NCBI GenBank assembly: GCA_910586585.1
Contig: CAJUKA010000001.1
Coordinates: forward strand, 62,001 to 126,000
Direction of reading: 5' to 3'
Source: an uncultured Lachnospiraceae bacterium
GTDB lineage: Bacteria; Bacillota; Clostridia; Lachnospirales; Lachnospiraceae
DNA: 64,000 bases
Shown: piece by piece, positions 42,401 to 51,300 of the stretch
Layout of the letters: each line of letters starts with the position of its first letter
Position numbering within the stretch: the first letter of the stretch is position 1
The notes under the pieces: generated by a model
Database searches by the model: none
The model's input: the letters and a program-made list of their open reading frames with translations, nothing else
Told to the model about the DNA's origin: nothing
Position numbers and translations under genes: made by a program

Positions 42401-44762
42401 ACGAGCTGGATCAGAATCGCTAAAGTCAGAAAATGACAAAAAAAGATATTCTTTTATCATGCCAAATAAGAATGTAGAGGTGACAGCAAAGTTTGAACCC
42501 GTAGACATCATTCTCAAATCAAACCTAAGCGGCAATGCGGCGTATTCAGGAAGCAGCGAAGGCATGATAACCATAAATGTCAAACCAGATTCCGCATATA
42601 CCGTAAACAGCATCGCCGTTACAGACGCAGGGGGAAAAAAGCTATCCGTATCCAAAAAACAGAGTGGTTCGTATCAATATGAATTTGATATTTCAAAGAT
42701 GACGAAAGCACCTTGCACGGTCAGTATTACATTTGCCAAACAGAATCAAAAACAGGCAGTTGATACTTCCAAAACCAATATTCAAGATTCCATTAAAAAT
42801 TTAGGCGATGCATCAGATAAGGTTCAAAAATCTGTGAATCAAATCAAGGACATTATAAAAAAGTCAGATGGTTCTTATAAGAGCTGGAATGAGCTTTCTT
42901 CTGCGGAGCGTGATGCAGTTGTAGCAGAAGTAATAAATCTTGCAGATTGTCTGAGTGAAATGTCTTTGGCAGGCTCTTCTATTTTGAGCAGTTTGGCAAC
43001 CATCTCAAATATTCTTTCGCCCTATGTGACCGATGCAGCAAAGGCAGCAGAACAGGATATAGAAAAGGCGGCAGACCAGATTCAGCGAATGCTTGATTCA
43101 CTCAAATCGGCAACAAATGGTGTAAGAGGAATTATTAATTATATGAATGCCCAGCCTGATATCCGGTTTGCAAAGCTTGGCGATACGTTTGTTTCTACCA
43201 AAGAGAATTTTCATGACCAGCTAAAAGGACTATCAGACAGCATTAGAATGTTAAGTGATAATGCGGCGCAGCATTCCGATATTATCAATGAAGATCTGCG
43301 GGCAGTGAATGACCAGCTAAATGTAGTATTTAATCTGCTTGCGGACAGGATCGTTGACATTGAACAGCTTAGTATTGAGGAGCTTTATGAAGAGGTAGAT
43401 GATGAGAACATTGATTCTATCACAACAGGGCGAGCAGATGCATGCAAAAATACTGGCATTGTAAAAGGAGATATCAATGTAGGCGGGGTTGCAGGTTCCA
43501 TGGCAATTGACGACGAGGACCCTGAAGACAGTGCAGCAGGCTCAATAGAATATGAGATTGGGCGTCGTTTTATCACAAAGTGTCTTATTACAGACAGTGT
43601 GAACGAAGGATATGTGACTTCCAAAAAAGATGGAGCAGGTGGTATCTGTGGTTATATGAATCATGGCATTATCATTGATTCTGAGGGCTATGGAAGTGTT
43701 GAAAGCATAGAAGGTGATTTTGTAGGAGGCATCTGCGGCGAATCATTGACAATGATTCAGCGCTGCTATGCCCTGTGTTCGGTATCCGGAAACAAAAATG
43801 TAGGAGGGATAGCAGGCTACGCAGAGACGCTAAAAAATTGTTATTCCATGGCAGAGGTGCAGTCTAAAAATGGACGCGCGGGTGCGATTGCAGGACAAAT
43901 CGCCGCTTATGAAGCGGTAAATCCAGAATCTTTGAGTGAAGAGGAGCCAAAAGTTGCGGCAAATTATTATGTGGGAGATACGACATATGGCATTGACAAT
44001 ATCAGTTATATTGGCGTAGCAGAACCTATCAGCTATCAGGAACTGTTAGAGGTTGAACAGCTTCCGCTGCCATTTTGGCATCTGAAAGTAATCTATAGAA
44101 TAGAAGACAGATATCTTGGGTCAGAAGAGGTCAAATATGGAACGGCATTAGACAGCCTGCATTATCCCCAGATTCCAGAAAAGGAAGGTTTCTATGGGGT
44201 GTGGCCTGATGTAACAGGGAAAAAGATGAGTGGAACCGTTGTGATTAATGCAGAATATAAAGACAATGTAACAGTGGTGCAAAGCGGAGGACAGGATACA
44301 CACACAGAGAATAGCGCAAGGCAGAAGCCATATGCGCTTGTTGAGGATATTTTCACAGAAGATACCGTATTAAATGCTGTGGTAAGTGAACAGACACCGC
44401 CGGCGCAGGCACAAGGAAAGGCATATGTAGTATATGATGTGTCACTTGAAAACAGCAGGCTCAAAGAGACTGATATATTTGCGCTGAGGGTGCTGAATCC
44501 ATATGAAAACGCAGAGGTCTATGGTTATAAGGATACTGTTTGGACAGAGCTTGAGAGTAAGAGCAGGGGACAGTATCTTCAAGTCGGCATGACTGGCACA
44601 CAGGAGTATTTTTGCATCGTAGAAAAGAAATCCAGAAAAATGGCTGCGGTCTATGGAGCAGCAGCGGCGGGAATCATAATTTTTTTCGTGTTGCTCATAA
44701 AAAAATTGAGCGGACGAAGGAAACAAAAGCGTCGTAAAAACACGAAGAAAGAGGATAAATAA
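39456..44762 (+). CDS. Giant GLUG / coiled-coil / beta-repeat surface protein with C-terminal membrane anchor
   Basis: 1768 residues. Signal peptide to about residue 30 (SVHAAEQ). GLUG solenoid I about 140-322 (GGIAG, GGVAG, GGIVG rungs). Coiled coil I about 326-447. Bacterial-repeat beta modules about 452-752 (STVGGTLT, STVGGRVT, GTGGTASV, NAGGTVSV). Ser/Glu-rich linker 753-889. Another beta module about 937-1097. Coiled coil II 1100-1309. GLUG solenoid II 1327-1487. A C-terminal beta region, one membrane helix (about 1729-1748) and a Lys/Arg-rich tail. Helix plus basic tail fits anchoring with the tail inside. No LPXTG is seen. It overlaps the MMPL gene by 8 bases, suggesting it works with that transporter, perhaps as a wall-spanning partner. 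I know no named homologue. Confidence 0.75.
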   Translation: MNRKVFRQCLVWLLVLSMCAGLIPLKSVHAAEQENKSKEKETAQDNEYEKLEIHTAKQFVDFAQNCYIDAWSGNKYVSLEADIDLAGTEFKMIPVFNGIFDGRGHTISGFDYIGDGYVTGLFRYIESKGVVQNLTLTGAITSENERECIGSICGINYGAIKNCHFQGTVSGRDTIGGITGINEDTGTISGCTVRGRITGYYSTGGVAGINHGALNYCTNRAGINDDSAWVEEDDEMGIGMGILQSLTSNDDNELHSGVDTGGIAGFSDGMISRCTNAGTVGYEHTGYNIGGIAGRQSGIVSLSTNNGTVYGRKDVGGIVGQMEPFIEINEAESLRNAINKLHDVIEKTIDDMDAASDGISSDVNTMQSYADNAIDTGDALVSQLTDFVDNNVDEVNSVSERMEHIVDMLPDVLNNISAAGDAMSGLNDVASQLAKDLDVLGKIDDASYNETDYQRLSILSTVGGTLTTDSTNPEENHTVTITAVPNDGYQLKDGSLTVTDAEETKIAVTPVSGSKDKYTFVMAKSNVKVTAEFVYKGRFLVKSTVGGRVTTTENGDQVTFKATASGGYTFGYFNVNGSRYPGTESTIVLDKKTYIKSNTSVMVEAVFQKKSGTVYRLSVVSGTGGTASVSGGNTTAAAGEEVAVRIVSAPGYQYQKMLIDGKEVSTKPNGANEITFLMPDHDAEAEVLFASTHSKDLGTHVFGESNAGGTVSVNKGAIGYQITIVPKEGYDVDTNKALTFENVTDKLTLSGTAESMEESEQESTTDLPISSQAEDVSQKNEESEKSEDSESSEELESTGEAESSEEPESSEELESTGEAESSEEPESSEESESSEEPESSEELESTEEIKSETAKEENSSEASESSQELESSEPSEEEQTEESGMQSDAAVSGNTTVTKAELEKNDTIKGYTYTVEVKETEYYSAYVSFVKKTDTPNAGASYQITTASSTGGSVAVDSTNVKAGEKVYITPVSNSGYVLKELRAGSESLKSENDKKRYSFIMPNKNVEVTAKFEPVDIILKSNLSGNAAYSGSSEGMITINVKPDSAYTVNSIAVTDAGGKKLSVSKKQSGSYQYEFDISKMTKAPCTVSITFAKQNQKQAVDTSKTNIQDSIKNLGDASDKVQKSVNQIKDIIKKSDGSYKSWNELSSAERDAVVAEVINLADCLSEMSLAGSSILSSLATISNILSPYVTDAAKAAEQDIEKAADQIQRMLDSLKSATNGVRGIINYMNAQPDIRFAKLGDTFVSTKENFHDQLKGLSDSIRMLSDNAAQHSDIINEDLRAVNDQLNVVFNLLADRIVDIEQLSIEELYEEVDDENIDSITTGRADACKNTGIVKGDINVGGVAGSMAIDDEDPEDSAAGSIEYEIGRRFITKCLITDSVNEGYVTSKKDGAGGICGYMNHGIIIDSEGYGSVESIEGDFVGGICGESLTMIQRCYALCSVSGNKNVGGIAGYAETLKNCYSMAEVQSKNGRAGAIAGQIAAYEAVNPESLSEEEPKVAANYYVGDTTYGIDNISYIGVAEPISYQELLEVEQLPLPFWHLKVIYRIEDRYLGSEEVKYGTALDSLHYPQIPEKEGFYGVWPDVTGKKMSGTVVINAEYKDNVTVVQSGGQDTHTENSARQKPYALVEDIFTEDTVLNAVVSEQTPPAQAQGKAYVVYDVSLENSRLKETDIFALRVLNPYENAEVYGYKDTVWTELESKSRGQYLQVGMTGTQEYFCIVEKKSRKMAAVYGAAAAGIIIFFVLLIKKLSGRRKQKRRKNTKKEDK
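41832..41993 (+). repeat. In-frame 18/54-bp tandem repeat encoding the Ser/Glu linker
   Basis: A 54-base unit starting GAGGAACTAGAAAGCACAGG at 41832 is repeated almost exactly at 41886, and 18-base sub-units (GAGGA-xxx-GAAAGCAGC-like) continue to about 41993. It encodes SSEEPESSEELES-like text. All steps are multiples of three, so copy-number change would alter linker length without frameshift. Confidence 0.8.
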
Positions 44763-44765
44763 CAT

Positions 44766-44801
44766 AAACGTGCAGCATAAGAATTTTTATGCTGCACGTT
44801 T
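44766..44801. terminator. Bidirectional terminator between surface-protein and kinase genes
   Basis: AAACGTGCAGCATAA (44766-44780) and TTATGCTGCACGTTT (44787-44801) form a perfect 15-bp stem with a 6-base loop, with T-rich tracts on both sides. It lies between two convergent stop codons, 44762 and 44806, and should serve both. Confidence 0.85.
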
Positions 44802-44805
44802 GTCT

Positions 44806-47800
44806 TTAATGTTTTTTCTTTTTGCGGTTCAATAAGTGTTTCATTGCATTCATTAGATTGTCAATATCAATTGGTTTCGATATGTGGCCGTTCATGCCGC
44901 TGTGTATAGCCTCCCTTTTATCTTCTTCAAAAGCATTGGCAGTCATTGCCAGAATGGGGATTGACGCTAACTTTTGGTTTGGTAGTTTTCGAATGGCTCT
45001 GGTTGCTTCATAACCGTTCATTTCCGGCATTTGGACATCCATAAGAATAAGCTGGTAATATCCAGGCTCGGAATTCTGGAGCATATCAACAGCAATCTGT
45101 CCGTTTCCTGCAATTTCAATATGGAATCCAGATTCACTTAAAATTGCGGCTGCAATTTCCTGGTTCAATTCATTATCTTCAACCAGCAGAATACGTTCTG
45201 CATGAAAGTCTGAGAATTCTTTATCTTCTTCCGATTCCTCGTCGTCGTCTGCTCTCAAAATAGAATGCAGACAGCCTCGCAGTTCTGACAGAAACAGTGG
45301 TTTATTGCAGAAGGCGGTAACACCCGCTTCTCTTGCTTCTTCTTCAATATCTGTCCAATCATATGCAGTCAGGACAATAATGGCGGCGTTTTCATCAGCT
45401 TCTTTGCGGATTCTTCTTGCAACTTCGACACCGTTCATATCCGGCATCAGCCAGTCAATGATATAGACGTAGTAATTATCATTGCGCATCACAGCTTGAT
45501 GCGTGCGGAGAACAGCTTCTTTTCCGGATAAGGTCCATTCTGCACGAAGTCCTATCCGTTCAAGCATACAAGATACGCTGTCGCAGGTATTGAAATCATC
45601 ATCTACCACAAGGGCACGGCAGTTTTTGAGTTCCGGCAGTTCTGGAGACTCTTTTGGCTTGGCGCATAGACGGAAGGTAAAAGCGACAACAAATTCAGAG
45701 CCAACATTCTGCTGGCTTGTTACGGAGATTGCGCCATTCATCATATTGACAATGTTTTTTGTGATTGCCATTCCAAGACCAGTTCCTTGAATACCGCTGA
45801 TAGTAGAATTCCGTTCTCGCTCGAATGGTTCAAAAATATGCGAAACAAACTCTTCACTCATGCCAATACCAGTGTCAATTACATGAAATTCATAGTTGGA
45901 GAATCCTTCTGGCGCTCCTTCTTTTTCAGTGACTTTCAGACTGATGCTGCCTCCGGCTGCGGTATATTTTATGGAATTGTTCAGCAAATTTAACAATACT
46001 TGATTCAAACGCAGTCTGTCACAGTAAATATCTTCGTTTTGGATATCAATGGCATCGACAAACAATTCAAGCTGCTTTGCATGGATATCTGCCTGGATGA
46101 TATTGCGCAGTTCGTGCAGAATATCCGGCAGGCGGCAAAGCTGTTCTGATAAGTTCATTTTGCCGCTCTCTATGCGGCTCATATCCAGAACATCATTGAT
46201 TAAGCTCAACAGGTGGTTTCCGGAAGTCATAATTTTCCGAAGGTATCCCTCTACCTGCTCCTTATGTTCAAGGTGGCTGAGAGCAAGCGTTGTGAAACCA
46301 ATGATCGCATTCATTGGAGTACGGATATCATGTGACATATTAGAAAGAAACGTGCTTTTTGCCCGATTTGCACGGTTTGCCTGCAAAAGAGCATCTTCCA
46401 GTGTATTTTTCTTTTCCATTTCTCTGCGTGTCTCTTCGTCAATGCTGCGAAATCCGACAACAACACCACGGCTTGTATTCCATTCACCGGCGCGGACAGC
46501 CTTCATTTGATAATAACGTACCTCATTGCAGCAGTTCGTGCGGTAGTTAATATAATAAATCTTTTTTTGATCAAGTTCCTCTCTTAGGTTGTCTTTTGAG
46601 ATCGCTTGATGCAGTAATTCCTTGTCGTCAGGATGAACACATTCTTCTATGTATTGCTTGAGATTTTCTTCTATAGAGCGTTCTCTGGTAAATATTGTTT
46701 CAAGAATATGATGATTGCAGTCGTTTATTTGGAGCGTTCTTCCTTCGCCAGAATTCAAATCAAAGAAACATACCAGATTATAGTCAATGCACAGCGCATT
46801 GATAAGCCACGTTTGCCGGCGCTCATTTTCCTTGCGTCTTTTTTCTTCATGCAGCTTTTGCGTAGTACAATCTAAGAGGAAGCGTTGATAAAACAGTTCA
46901 CCGTTTTCCTGCATTAGCTTGATATTTCCGATAACATGCAGGAGCTCTCCATTATTGTGCTGTACACGGTATTCTACATTAACGCTGTCTCCTTCATTTT
47001 TCAGCATTGTGATACTTTGGCGCAATGTGGGCTTATCTTCGTCGAGAACAGATTTTGATACCATATCAAATCCGTCAGCAATTAATTCTTCCTGTGAATT
47101 GTATCCCAAGATTTTGAGTGCTGCTCTGTTGATACTGATAATTCGGGAACCATCCATAGTATGGCACAAAATACCGCAGTCCATTGTAGTGAATAGAGAT
47201 TCTAAGATTCGGGTTTTTGCAATAAGCTTTTCTTTATATTCCTGCTCTTGTGTGATATCAATTCCGACACCGACAGTTCCCATAACACTTTCATCGCAAT
47301 CATACAATGGAGATTTGTATGTCGTGAGTAGTCTTGTACCGGATTTGGTCTGAACAATTTCTTCTGAGATGCACGTTACTTTTTTGGTCATAACTTCTCG
47401 TTCAGATTCAATACAGGCGGGATCGTCCTGCTCAACATCCCAGATATAGGCGTGTCCGCGCCCCTCAACTTCAGATTTTGTTTTGTTGACTGTTTTGCAG
47501 AAGCTGTCATTTACTTTTTTGTGAATGCCGTCCTTTGTTTTGTACCAGATAAGGTTGGGAACACTATTGATCGCAGTTTCAAGATATTGATTGGTCTGCC
47601 AGTAATCTTTGCTTACCTTGCAGGTTTGCTGCCATCTTAGAAAACGAAATTTAAGTTCTGTATCGGATATAGGTAGTGTCCATACATCTTTGATTTCTGG
47701 TAAATAATCGGTCAGAATTGGAATTTGCTCTTTGTCTGCAAGCACGATCAAGTCCGCATCTTTTCGTTTCCCGGAAATGAGCAGCTGCAGCAGTTCGTCT

Positions 47801-47979
47801 ACATTACTGTCATGCAGATTTGCGACAATAACATCAGCTTTTGCAATCATTGTTTCATAGGGTGCTTTGCTTTCAAAATAGTCATGTGTAAAATGATCAA
47901 GCGGGGGTATATCCTCTATCAGCTTAAAGATTTTATGATGACTGCCAATGAAATAGAAGTACAAATGACAATGGTACAT
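44806..47979 (-). CDS. Hybrid PAS sensor histidine kinase with two receiver domains
   Basis: 1057 residues. About 1-120 look like a receiver fold without a phospho-acceptor (VIVANLHDSN at the usual Asp position). Three PAS-like domains follow (about 125-250, 255-375, 385-510), the first with SVPNLIWYKTKDG. The H-box is His550 in NMSHDIRTPMNAIIGF, and the ATPase has NNSIKY, DTGIGM and GTGLGM. Two receivers follow, with Asp842 (IIDWLMPDMNG) and Asp981 (LMDVQMPEMNG). No HPt or DNA-binding domain and no membrane helix is seen, so it senses in the cytoplasm and must signal to a separate partner. GGGGAGG precedes the ATG. This layout is common in Lachnospiraceae; the signal is unknown. Confidence 0.87.
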   Translation of the reverse strand: MYHCHLYFYFIGSHHKIFKLIEDIPPLDHFTHDYFESKAPYETMIAKADVIVANLHDSNVDELLQLLISGKRKDADLIVLADKEQIPILTDYLPEIKDVWTLPISDTELKFRFLRWQQTCKVSKDYWQTNQYLETAINSVPNLIWYKTKDGIHKKVNDSFCKTVNKTKSEVEGRGHAYIWDVEQDDPACIESEREVMTKKVTCISEEIVQTKSGTRLLTTYKSPLYDCDESVMGTVGVGIDITQEQEYKEKLIAKTRILESLFTTMDCGILCHTMDGSRIISINRAALKILGYNSQEELIADGFDMVSKSVLDEDKPTLRQSITMLKNEGDSVNVEYRVQHNNGELLHVIGNIKLMQENGELFYQRFLLDCTTQKLHEEKRRKENERRQTWLINALCIDYNLVCFFDLNSGEGRTLQINDCNHHILETIFTRERSIEENLKQYIEECVHPDDKELLHQAISKDNLREELDQKKIYYINYRTNCCNEVRYYQMKAVRAGEWNTSRGVVVGFRSIDEETRREMEKKNTLEDALLQANRANRAKSTFLSNMSHDIRTPMNAIIGFTTLALSHLEHKEQVEGYLRKIMTSGNHLLSLINDVLDMSRIESGKMNLSEQLCRLPDILHELRNIIQADIHAKQLELFVDAIDIQNEDIYCDRLRLNQVLLNLLNNSIKYTAAGGSISLKVTEKEGAPEGFSNYEFHVIDTGIGMSEEFVSHIFEPFERERNSTISGIQGTGLGMAITKNIVNMMNGAISVTSQQNVGSEFVVAFTFRLCAKPKESPELPELKNCRALVVDDDFNTCDSVSCMLERIGLRAEWTLSGKEAVLRTHQAVMRNDNYYVYIIDWLMPDMNGVEVARRIRKEADENAAIIVLTAYDWTDIEEEAREAGVTAFCNKPLFLSELRGCLHSILRADDDEESEEDKEFSDFHAERILLVEDNELNQEIAAAILSESGFHIEIAGNGQIAVDMLQNSEPGYYQLILMDVQMPEMNGYEATRAIRKLPNQKLASIPILAMTANAFEEDKREAIHSGMNGHISKPIDIDNLMNAMKHLLNRKKKKH

Positions 47980-48060
47980 GGTGTAAATCCTCCCCCGAAG
48001 TTACAATAATAAAATATTTAAGTATGAAAGTATAATTAAAAAATAGTCAGTTTCTTCTAT

Positions 48061-48089
48061 ATTCTAACAATCACGCGAACACATGTCAA
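48061..48089 (-). promoter_or_regulatory. Sigma-A type promoter of the histidine kinase gene
   Basis: Read on the minus strand, a perfect -35 TTGACA (48084-48089), a 17-base spacer and TAGAAT (48061-48066, 5 of 6) form a strong promoter. Transcription should start near 48054, giving a leader of about 75 bases before the ATG at 47979. Confidence 0.75.
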
Positions 48090-48192
48090 TGTTTTGTACT
48101 TTTTCTTGGAAAGAAATGTAATAAGAAAGCTATTTTGCACAAGATAAGAACATAATTCAGGCATGAGCAGCTTCTATGCCGTTGTAGTTATG

Positions 48193-48281
48193 CAAGAAAT
48201 AATGCGTTTTAGTGTGGGGAAGACATAATAGTATAATTCTATTGAAAATAAAGCGGTTACAAGGTATATTGGTATTATAAT
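48193..48281 (+). promoter_or_regulatory. Control region of the 2310-residue protein gene
   Basis: The 341-base gap 47980-48320 carries the kinase promoter on one strand. On the other it holds two exact TATAAT hexamers (48232-48237 and 48276-48281) with no good -35. CAAGAAAT at 48193 and TTAGTGTGG at 48209 lie upstream of the first; the same two words occur at 9561 and 9573 before wecE. GGAGG stands six bases before the ATG at 48321. An activator may compensate for the weak -35. Confidence 0.45.
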
Positions 48282-48320
48282 ATAGAAGAAACAGTATTTT
48301 TGCTAAAATGGAGGAAAACA

Positions 48321-51300
48321 ATGATGAAGAAAAACTGGTCAAAAAGACTCATCTGCTTTCTACTTTCTGGAATTTTATTGGCATCTAATGTAGAATTGCC
48401 AATTCGTGCAGCAGAAGAAGATTCAGCCAGACAGGAAACGAACGTTGAACAAGCAAACGAAAAGGAAACAAAAGAAGAGACATCTTTGCAGAAAGAAAAT
48501 TCTTCAGAATATGTGTCCGCAGAAGAACCCATCTCGACAGAGGAACAGACACAAGAAGAGGAAATAGAAACGCCTGCTGTTGTAGAAACAGTAGAAGAAG
48601 AGACCTCTTTGGTAACATCAGAAGAAGAAACGTCTGCATCAGTAGAGACAGCGGAAGAAGGGATATCTTCATCAACAGAGATACAGAGTGAGGAAATGCC
48701 GTCCGCCGAAGAAACAGATTCTACAGAAGAGCCGTCTGCCGAAGAAACGGCTTCTACGGAAGAGCTGTCCGCCGAAGAAACAGTTTCTATGGAAGAGCTG
48801 TCATCAGATTTAGGTACAGAAGAGATGACAACGGAGGAGATTGCGACAGAGGAAATCATAAAGGAAGCTTCTGGTGCAGAAACGATTCCGATGTATTATG
48901 AGTTTGTTGTCAACCCACTTTATGAAGATATCTTAGACAGTGAGGCGCTTAAAAAACAGGCAGAATCTGAGCAGAGGAACATAAACAGCGATACAGATGC
49001 CAAAAGTACAGCAGTAACATTTCAGGATGCAGAGGCTGCAGCGGATTATGTGCGCAGCCAGATGGTAGTGCGCGCAGAAACAATTGCATTTGAGGTGCCA
49101 AACAGCCTAATATCTTCAAACGAAGCGTTTTCAGCGTTTGTCAAAAACGTAGTAAATCGTGCGATAACACATACAGAGGATTGTTCTGGACAAGAGGGAG
49201 ATGCGCTTGCATGGGGGTATCAGTCATATAGAGTAAGCAGCTCTTCTGGTTCTAGTGGAGTAGTAATTACCTATACCTTTACATATTATACGACTACTGC
49301 AAATGAACAGGAGCTTACAACAAAGGTAAACAGTACAATGAGGCTGCTGGATCTGGAAACCAAATCTGAGTATCAGAAAATAAGATTGATTCACGATTAT
49401 ATTTGTGACAATGTGGATTATGATTATACCTATAAAAAATATTCAGCATATGAAGCGATGTGTACTGGAACTGCAGTTTGCCAGGGGTATGCTATTTTGT
49501 TTTATCGGTTGTGCAAGGAAGCTGGGCTTTCTGTGCGCGTAATCACAGGAGTAGGAAATGGTGGACCACATGCATGGAATATCGTAAAAATAGGAGATAA
49601 ATATTATAATGTGGATTGTACCTGGGATGGTCAGGATAAAGAGACAAGACATACTTACTTTCTGCTAAATGAAAAAGATTTTAGCAATCATACAAGGGAG
49701 AATGAATATGCGACACAGGCATTTTATGCACAGTATCCAATGGCTGAGTCTTCTTATATTGATACAAGCAAATTTGAAGCGCCATTAGATAAAGAAAACC
49801 CAGCGGCTTCCTTTACGACGCTTGAGGAACAGAAAGTAACATCTGCGGCAGATGGAAAGCCCAAGCTTATCATGTTCTTTCGCACGAACTGTCCTAACAG
49901 TCAAAGGACCATCAAAAATATCGCTGATTACAAATTATCTAATGTAGATGTTTATGCTGTTGAAATTGACAAAAAGTCAAAAAGTGAAGTCATCCAATTT
50001 AAAAATGACTATGGCAGTGATAATATTACTTTTTGTTATGATACAACAGGCAGTAATAATAATTCTTTATGGAGTTATGTGAGATTGGGTGGCTTGGGAA
50101 ATACTGTTGGACTTCCTGTGCTCTGTTACATTGACAGAAACAATCGTTTACAACATATTACACAAGGTATCAGCAATGCCTCTGCCATAGAAGCAAATCT
50201 CTTATATTACTGTGATGCGCCGCTTGCGGAGGAGTACACAATTTCATATGTGCTTTATGGCGGAACAAACAACAAAAATAATCCATCTGTGTATCGTTCT
50301 ACTTCGAGTACAATAATACTGCAAGATCCAACAAAAGCAGGGTGCACATTTGCTGGGTGGTATCTAGACGCAGCATTTACCAGAAAGATTACGCAGATTG
50401 ACCATGGAAATGCAGGCAATATCACGCTGTATGCAAAATGGGAATATATAGAAGCTTCAGATAAATTGAATATTGGAAATCCGGAATGTGATTTTATTAC
50501 CATAGATGAGGAGTATGTATCTTCATTGGCTGAAGGAAGGCCAAAACTGCTTGTATTTTTTAGTGCAAACTGTGGCAACAGTATAAACACAATACAAGGT
50601 ATTTCCAGATATGGATTTCAGGATGTCGATATTTATGCACTGGACGTAATAAACAGTCCAAAAGATAAAGTTGTCTCATTTAAAAAGAATTATGGCAGTG
50701 ACAACATTGTGTTTTGTTATGATACGCTGATGGGCAATATACATGGAATGAACCAATATGTAGATCTTGCGGCGCTGGATGGTTTGGATATGCCTATCAT
50801 CTGCTATATTGATACAAACAATAAGTTTCAATATATTACACAAGGATATAGCAGCGCAGACGCCATAAACACAAATTTGCATTTGTATTGTTATGATGCG
50901 GAGTCTGCCAGGGAGTTTCCTATTACATATGTTTTGTATGGCGGAACAAATAACAACAATAATCCAATATCGTACAAAGCGATTTCTTCAGATATTATTC
51001 TTCAGGAGCCAGTCAGGGAAGGGTATATCTTTAAGGGATGGTATCGTGATACAGCTTTTACACAGAAAATAACAAAGATTGAACGTGGAAGTTCTGGAAC
51101 GGTTGTTCTGTATGCAAAATGGGAACCCAAAAATCAAGTTACCTTGCCAGTACCTACGATTGATTTAACACCAACAGCAGGAAATGTGTTGATGGGATTT
51201 TCAGGAACATACTATACAGAATCTTCTGATAAAATTTTAAACAGGCTAAATGAAATCCGTCTCGAAGCATGCAGAGAAGGCGTGATTGACCCAGCTACCA

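Noticed and set aside
48275..48859. Minus-strand open frame of 194 codons, Ser-rich
   Set aside because: Complement of the Ser/Glu-rich N-terminal region of the 2310-residue protein; no ribosome site or family motif.
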